Assembly (NCBI GenBank): GCA_947173955.1
Contig: CAMWHE010000021.1
Span: 1-37,171 of the forward strand
Length of the DNA stretch: 37,171 nucleotides
DNA from: an uncultured Bacteroidales bacterium
Lineage (GTDB): Bacteria; Bacteroidota; Bacteroidia; Bacteroidales; Muribaculaceae
Reading direction: 5' to 3'
The translations under genes were made by a program, and so were the position numbers. Shown piece by piece: positions 33,447 through 37,171 of the stretch. Below the pieces are notes generated by a model. It had not been told where the DNA came from, did not search any database, and worked only from the letters and a program-made list of their open reading frames with translations. Position 1 is the first letter of the stretch; the number at the start of each line of letters is the position of its first letter.

Positions 33447-34842
33447 TAAGCTTTACGACATTTTCCACATGATGTGTATGTGGAAACATATCTACCGGCT
33501 GAACGGCATCAACTTTATACTTACAGTCCAATAGAGCCAGATCCCTTGCTTGTGTCGCGGGATTACAACTTACATAAACTATACGCTTGGGCGACGCATT
33601 CAGAATGACATTGACGACATCCTCATGCATACCGGCACGTGGCGGATCGACGATCATGACGTCGGGACGTCCATGACGTTCGATGAATTCTTCTGTCAGG
33701 ACATCCTTCATGTCTCCGGCAAAGAATTCTGTATTGTCCAGGCCGTTGACTTCAGAGTTTATCCAGGCGTCTTTAATCGCATCTTCAACGTATTCTATTC
33801 CTATAACCTTTTTGCACTGACGGGCGACAAAATTGGCGATGGTACCTGTGCCGGTATATAGATCATATACAAGTTCATCCCCCGATAGGTCAGCAAAGTC
33901 GCGGGCGACTGAATAGAGTTTATAAGCCTGGAGTGAATTTGTCTGATAGAAGGATTTCGGTCCGATTCTGAATTTCAGACCTTCCATCTCTTCCTCAATA
34001 TAATCTTTGCCGGAGTGTTTTAAGATTTCCTGATCGGCAATGGTATCGTTGACTTTCAGGTTTATTACATATAGGAGGGATGTGATCTGTGGGAAACGCG
34101 ACCTTATCGCATCCATTACATTATGAATTGCCTCAGGATTGTCCTCTCCAAATACCATTACGACCATAACCTCGCCCGTTGAGGCTATTCTGATCATCAA
34201 TGTGCGGAGCAAGCCTTTGTTCTCTCTCAAGTCATAAAATGACAGGTTATGCTCGACTGCATACTCACGTACAAAGTTCCTGATCTGATTTCCCAGATCG
34301 TCCTGAAGATGACATTTATCTATATTGAGTACTTTGTCGAAAGCCCCTGCTATATGAAATCCTGCCGCATACGGAGGAAATTCCGCCCCACTCCTTATCT
34401 GGTCAAAAGTGAGCCAGCGTCGGTTGGAGAAGGTGTATTCCATCTTGTTGCGGTAATTGAATATATTATCGGAAGATAATATTTCAGATACAGGTGGCAG
34501 TTCAATTTTTGCAATTCGATTTAAAGCATCCTCGACTTGAGTCTGTTTGCATTTGACCTGCATCGTGTACGGAATATGCTGCCAGCGGCATCCTCCGCAC
34601 GAACCGAAATGCTCGCACATGGGTGTCACGCGATCCGGCGAAGGAGAAATCATTGTGTCAATGTGGCCTTCAGCATATGATTTCTTCTTTTTGTCGAGTT
34701 TTATATTGACTACATCACCTGGGGCTCCATATGGGATAAATACGACCATATCATCTACCCGTGCAATGCTGTTGCCTTCGGCTGCAATGCCGGTGATGGT
34801 TACATTCTCTAATATAGGTAATTCTTTACGTTTGCGTGCCAA
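33433..34842 (-). CDS. rlmD: 23S rRNA (uracil-5-)-methyltransferase, RlmD/RumA family
   Basis: A 469-aa enzyme with an N-terminal TRAM domain (residues about 10-65, TITGIAAEGNSIARVDDMVV). An Fe-S cluster motif follows (C76-x5-C82-GGC85, fourth Cys near 175 in NIDKCHL). The C-terminal SAM methyltransferase has LVYDLYTGTGTIANFVARQC, IGIEYVEDAI, MIVDPPRAGMH, the catalytic nucleophile C426 in YVSCNPATQARDL, and the base Glu in FPHTHHVENV. It methylates a uridine in 23S rRNA, U1939 by analogy; other 5-methyluridine positions or tRNA are possible in Bacteroidetes. The ATG at 34842 is preceded by a good promoter (34866-34896). The 3' end overlaps the CYTH gene by 14 bp. Confidence 0.93.
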   Translation of the reverse strand: MARKRKELPILENVTITGIAAEGNSIARVDDMVVFIPYGAPGDVVNIKLDKKKKSYAEGHIDTMISPSPDRVTPMCEHFGSCGGCRWQHIPYTMQVKCKQTQVEDALNRIAKIELPPVSEILSSDNIFNYRNKMEYTFSNRRWLTFDQIRSGAEFPPYAAGFHIAGAFDKVLNIDKCHLQDDLGNQIRNFVREYAVEHNLSFYDLRENKGLLRTLMIRIASTGEVMVVMVFGEDNPEAIHNVMDAIRSRFPQITSLLYVINLKVNDTIADQEILKHSGKDYIEEEMEGLKFRIGPKSFYQTNSLQAYKLYSVARDFADLSGDELVYDLYTGTGTIANFVARQCKKVIGIEYVEDAIKDAWINSEVNGLDNTEFFAGDMKDVLTEEFIERHGRPDVMIVDPPRAGMHEDVVNVILNASPKRIVYVSCNPATQARDLALLDCKYKVDAVQPVDMFPHTHHVENVVKLTIRE

Positions 34843-34865
34843 AATCTTGAATTTATAAGTTTTCG

Positions 34866-34896
34866 CAAAATTACCTATTAATATTTATATAGGCAA
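34866..34896 (-). promoter_or_regulatory. Predicted promoter of rlmD
   Basis: On the minus strand TTG (34896-34894), a 20-bp spacer and TAATTTTG (34873-34866) match the Bacteroidetes consensus. The -7 box ends 23 bp before the ATG, so the leader is short (about 17 nt). Confidence 0.65.
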
Positions 34897-35010
34897 GCGG
34901 TGGAAGCATATAACCGACGCTGTTATGCTGACTTGACAAATACGTCCAAAAATGATAATATCGGTAATAAAAATAACCTGTTGTAGCTTTTATTTTTGGC
35001 TATAAAGATG

Positions 35011-35018
35011 TATCTTTG
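35011..35018 (+). promoter_or_regulatory. Predicted -7 element for ppdK
   Basis: TATCTTTG is an exact TAnnTTTG, 40 bp before the ppdK ATG at 35059. The -33 position has only a T-rich run, no clear TTG. The 216-bp gap shared with rlmD holds nothing else that I recognise. Confidence 0.55.
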
Positions 35019-35058
35019 TCGTCAGAGAAAATTATCACCAATATTAATCTTATAAAAT

Positions 35059-37171
35059 ATGAAAAGAGTTTATACATTTGGCGACGGTAAAGCCGAAGGC
35101 AATGCCAAGATGCGCAACGAACTTGGCGGCAAAGGTGCCAACCTCGCAGAAATGAACCTTCTGGGTATGCCCGTGCCTCCCGGTTTTACTATCACAACCG
35201 ATGTCTGCAACGAGTATACTCAGTATGGCAAAGAAGAAGTCGTAAAACGCATTAAAGGCGATGTCGAAAAGGCTATCGCTCATGTTGAGTCGCTGACTGG
35301 CAAGAAATTCAACGACCCGTCAAATCCTCTTCTCGTTTCTGTACGTTCCGGTGCCCGTGCCTCAATGCCCGGTATGATGGATACAGTCCTCAACCTCGGT
35401 ATGAATGACGCCACTGTAGCTTCTCTCGCCGAGAAGAGTGGCAATCCCCGTTTCGCATGGGACAGCTATCGTCGTTTCGTCCAGATGTATGGCGACGTAG
35501 TTCTCGGCATGAAGCCCAAAAACAAGACCGATATCGATCCGTTTGAGGCTATCATGGAGAAAGTTAAAGAAGAAAAGGGCGTTAAGCTTGATACCGAACT
35601 TGATGTAGAAGATCTTCAGAAGCTTGTTAAGCTCTTCAAGGCTGCCGTTAAGGAATATACAGGTAATGATTTCCCCGACAGCGCGTGGGAACAGCTCTGG
35701 GGCGGTATTTGCGCGGTGTTTGACAGCTGGATGAACGAGCGCGCTATCATCTATCGCAGAATGAATCAGATCCCCGAGGAATGGGGTACTGCCGTTAATG
35801 TTCAGGCTATGGTATATGGCAACATGGGCAACAACTCCGCTACCGGTGTCGCATTCAGCCGTGACGCCGCTACAGGCGAAAACATCTTCAACGGTGAGTA
35901 TCTTATCAACGCACAGGGTGAAGACGTCGTAGCCGGTATCCGCACTCCTCAGCAGATTACAGTAGAAGGCTCACGTCGTTGGGCTGCTCTTCAGGGTATC
36001 ACCGAAGAAGAGCGTGCCACAAAGTATCCTTCACTCGAAGAATCCATGCCCACATGTGCAGCCGAACTTATCGCTATCGCACATCGCCTTGAAGATTATT
36101 ACAAGGATATGCAGGACATGGAGTTCACCATCCAGGACGGCAAACTCTGGATGCTCCAGACCCGTAACGGTAAGCGTACAGGTGCCGCTATGGTGAAAAT
36201 CGCCATGGATCTCCTCCGTGCAGGCGAGATCGACGAGAAGACTACCCTACTCCGCATGGAGCCCCAGAAACTCGACGAACTCCTCCACCCCGTATTTGAC
36301 AAAGCAGCTCTTAAGCGTGCGAAAGTAGCAGCTAAGGGTCTCCCCGCTTCTCCCGGTGCAGCTACCGGTCAGATCGTATTCTTCGCTGACGAAGCAGAAG
36401 CATGGGCTGAGAAGAAAAAGAAAGTTGTTCTCGTTCGTATTGAGACATCACCCGAAGACCTTCGTGGTATGGCAGTTGCCCAGGGTATACTCACGATGCG
36501 TGGCGGTATGACATCTCACGCTGCCGTTGTTGCCCGTGGTATGGGTAAATGCTGTGTATCAGGCGCAGGCGAAATCAAGGTTGACTATGAAAAGAAGACC
36601 GTTGAAATGGGCGGTAAGCTCTATCATGAAGGTGACTGGATTTCTCTGAACGGTTCTACCGGTGAAGTTTACGACGGACAGGTGCCCACAGTTGAGCCCG
36701 AGCTTGACGGCGATTTCGGCGCTATCATGAATCTTGCAGCTAAATTCACAAAGACTCTCGTCCGCACCAATGCCGATACTCCCCGCGATGCAAAGCAGGC
36801 TCGCCATTTCGGCGCACAGGGTATCGGTCTCTGCCGCACAGAACACATGTTCTTCGAAGGTGATCGTATCAAGGCTGTACGCGAAATGATTCTTGCTGCC
36901 GACGAAGCCGGCCGCAGAGAAGCTCTTAAGAAACTTCTCCCAATGCAAAGAGGCGACTTTGAAGGTATCTTTGAAGCAATGGATGGCTTCGGCGTAACTA
37001 TCCGTCTTCTCGATCCCCCCTTGCATGAGTTCGTACCTCATCAGACTGCTACCCAGAAAGAACTCGCTGACGAGATGGGTATCACTCTTGCCGAGGTTAA
37101 GGCTAAGGTTGACAGCCTTGAAGAATTAAATCCCATGCTTGGACACCGTGGTTGCCGTCTTGGTATAACCA
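35059..37171 (+). CDS. ppdK: Pyruvate, phosphate dikinase, 3' end cut by window
   Basis: 704 complete codons from the ATG at 35059 (MKRVYTFGDGKAEGNAKMRN) to the window end, with no stop; the full enzyme is about 900 aa. The N-terminal ATP-grasp domain is evident (ELGGKGANLAEMNLLGMPVP then PGFTITT; SVRSGARASMPGMMDTVLNLG; WMLQTRNGKRTG). The swivelling phosphohistidine domain has TMRGGMTSHAAVVARGMGK with catalytic H487. The beginning of the PEP-binding barrel (GIGLCRTEHMFF) follows and is cut. The enzyme interconverts pyruvate + ATP + Pi with PEP + AMP + PPi in central carbon metabolism. Codons are noticeably richer in C-ending forms (ATC, GGC, CTC, AAC) than in its neighbours, which suggests strong expression and not transfer. 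Confidence 0.97.
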   Translation, partial: MKRVYTFGDGKAEGNAKMRNELGGKGANLAEMNLLGMPVPPGFTITTDVCNEYTQYGKEEVVKRIKGDVEKAIAHVESLTGKKFNDPSNPLLVSVRSGARASMPGMMDTVLNLGMNDATVASLAEKSGNPRFAWDSYRRFVQMYGDVVLGMKPKNKTDIDPFEAIMEKVKEEKGVKLDTELDVEDLQKLVKLFKAAVKEYTGNDFPDSAWEQLWGGICAVFDSWMNERAIIYRRMNQIPEEWGTAVNVQAMVYGNMGNNSATGVAFSRDAATGENIFNGEYLINAQGEDVVAGIRTPQQITVEGSRRWAALQGITEEERATKYPSLEESMPTCAAELIAIAHRLEDYYKDMQDMEFTIQDGKLWMLQTRNGKRTGAAMVKIAMDLLRAGEIDEKTTLLRMEPQKLDELLHPVFDKAALKRAKVAAKGLPASPGAATGQIVFFADEAEAWAEKKKKVVLVRIETSPEDLRGMAVAQGILTMRGGMTSHAAVVARGMGKCCVSGAGEIKVDYEKKTVEMGGKLYHEGDWISLNGSTGEVYDGQVPTVEPELDGDFGAIMNLAAKFTKTLVRTNADTPRDAKQARHFGAQGIGLCRTEHMFFEGDRIKAVREMILAADEAGRREALKKLLPMQRGDFEGIFEAMDGFGVTIRLLDPPLHEFVPHQTATQKELADEMGITLAEVKAKVDSLEELNPMLGHRGCRLGIT

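Noticed and set aside
36559..37041. 160-codon minus-strand ORF inside ppdK
   Set aside because: ppdK is unmistakable in this region and codon-biased, which commonly opens long antisense frames.
1..37171. CRISPR arrays, insertion sequences, prophage, tRNA or rRNA genes
   Set aside because: No regularly spaced repeats, transposase or integrase frames, phage genes or cloverleaf-type sequences were seen on either strand.

Overview
The window is an ordinary-looking stretch of a Bacteroidales chromosome, at a guess Muribaculaceae or a close relative. The evidence is a split methylmalonyl-CoA mutase (mutA/mutB), a DUF4290 gene translationally coupled to rimM, a DUF5686 outer-membrane protein, ribosomal protein S16 with a long Ala/Glu/Lys tail, an agmatine deiminase/N-carbamoylputrescine amidase pair, and many promoters of the Bacteroidetes primary-sigma type (TAnnTTTG at -7, sometimes TTG/TTTG at -33 with 19-21 bp between). 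I see no IS element, prophage, CRISPR array, tRNA or rRNA. Every gap between genes is under 300 bp.

Layout. 1-3640 (minus strand): mutA-mutB, with mutB cut by the left edge, driven by a near-consensus promoter; this is the succinate/propionate branch. 3790-7390 (minus): dacB, an uncharacterised 265-aa protein, rsmI and a coiled-coil lipoprotein form a tight four-gene run ending in a strong hairpin. 7490-8900 (plus): a TetR-family regulator overlaps fabG. 8920-10090 (plus): DUF4290 and rimM. 10280-11630 (plus): a lone radical-SAM protein with a degenerate B12-type N-terminal domain. 11640-12310 (minus): rpsP. 12320-16330 (minus): gyrA followed by a secreted TPR protein. 16470-19180 (plus): clpC, preceded by a striking sigma-54-type -24/-12 sequence. 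19230-21330 (plus): htpG, facing a 73-aa DUF6291-like gene. 21630-23100 (minus): pepP.

23195-25460: a 77-aa acidic protein, aguA and aguB (plus, all overlapping) encode conversion of agmatine to putrescine. 25435-30340 (minus): sppA, lpxK, a purine nucleoside phosphorylase and thiL. 30410-33020: a DUF5686 beta-barrel-type protein (minus) is divergent from a CYTH-domain protein (plus), and each promoter lies inside or against the other gene's 5' end. 33433-34900 (minus): rlmD, overlapping the CYTH gene tail to tail. 34980-37171 (plus): ppdK, cut by the right edge and rich in C-ending codons typical of high expression.

Most genes are housekeeping: central carbon metabolism, rRNA modification, protein quality control (ClpC, HtpG, PepP, SppA), envelope (DacB, LpxK, DUF5686) and nucleotide/cofactor metabolism. 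I did not find a convincing new multi-gene system. The points most worth following are the sigma-54-like promoter of clpC, the crowded DUF5686/CYTH divergent start region with a probable TTG start and a possibly leaderless mRNA, the orphan radical-SAM gene and the isolated DUF6291-like small protein.
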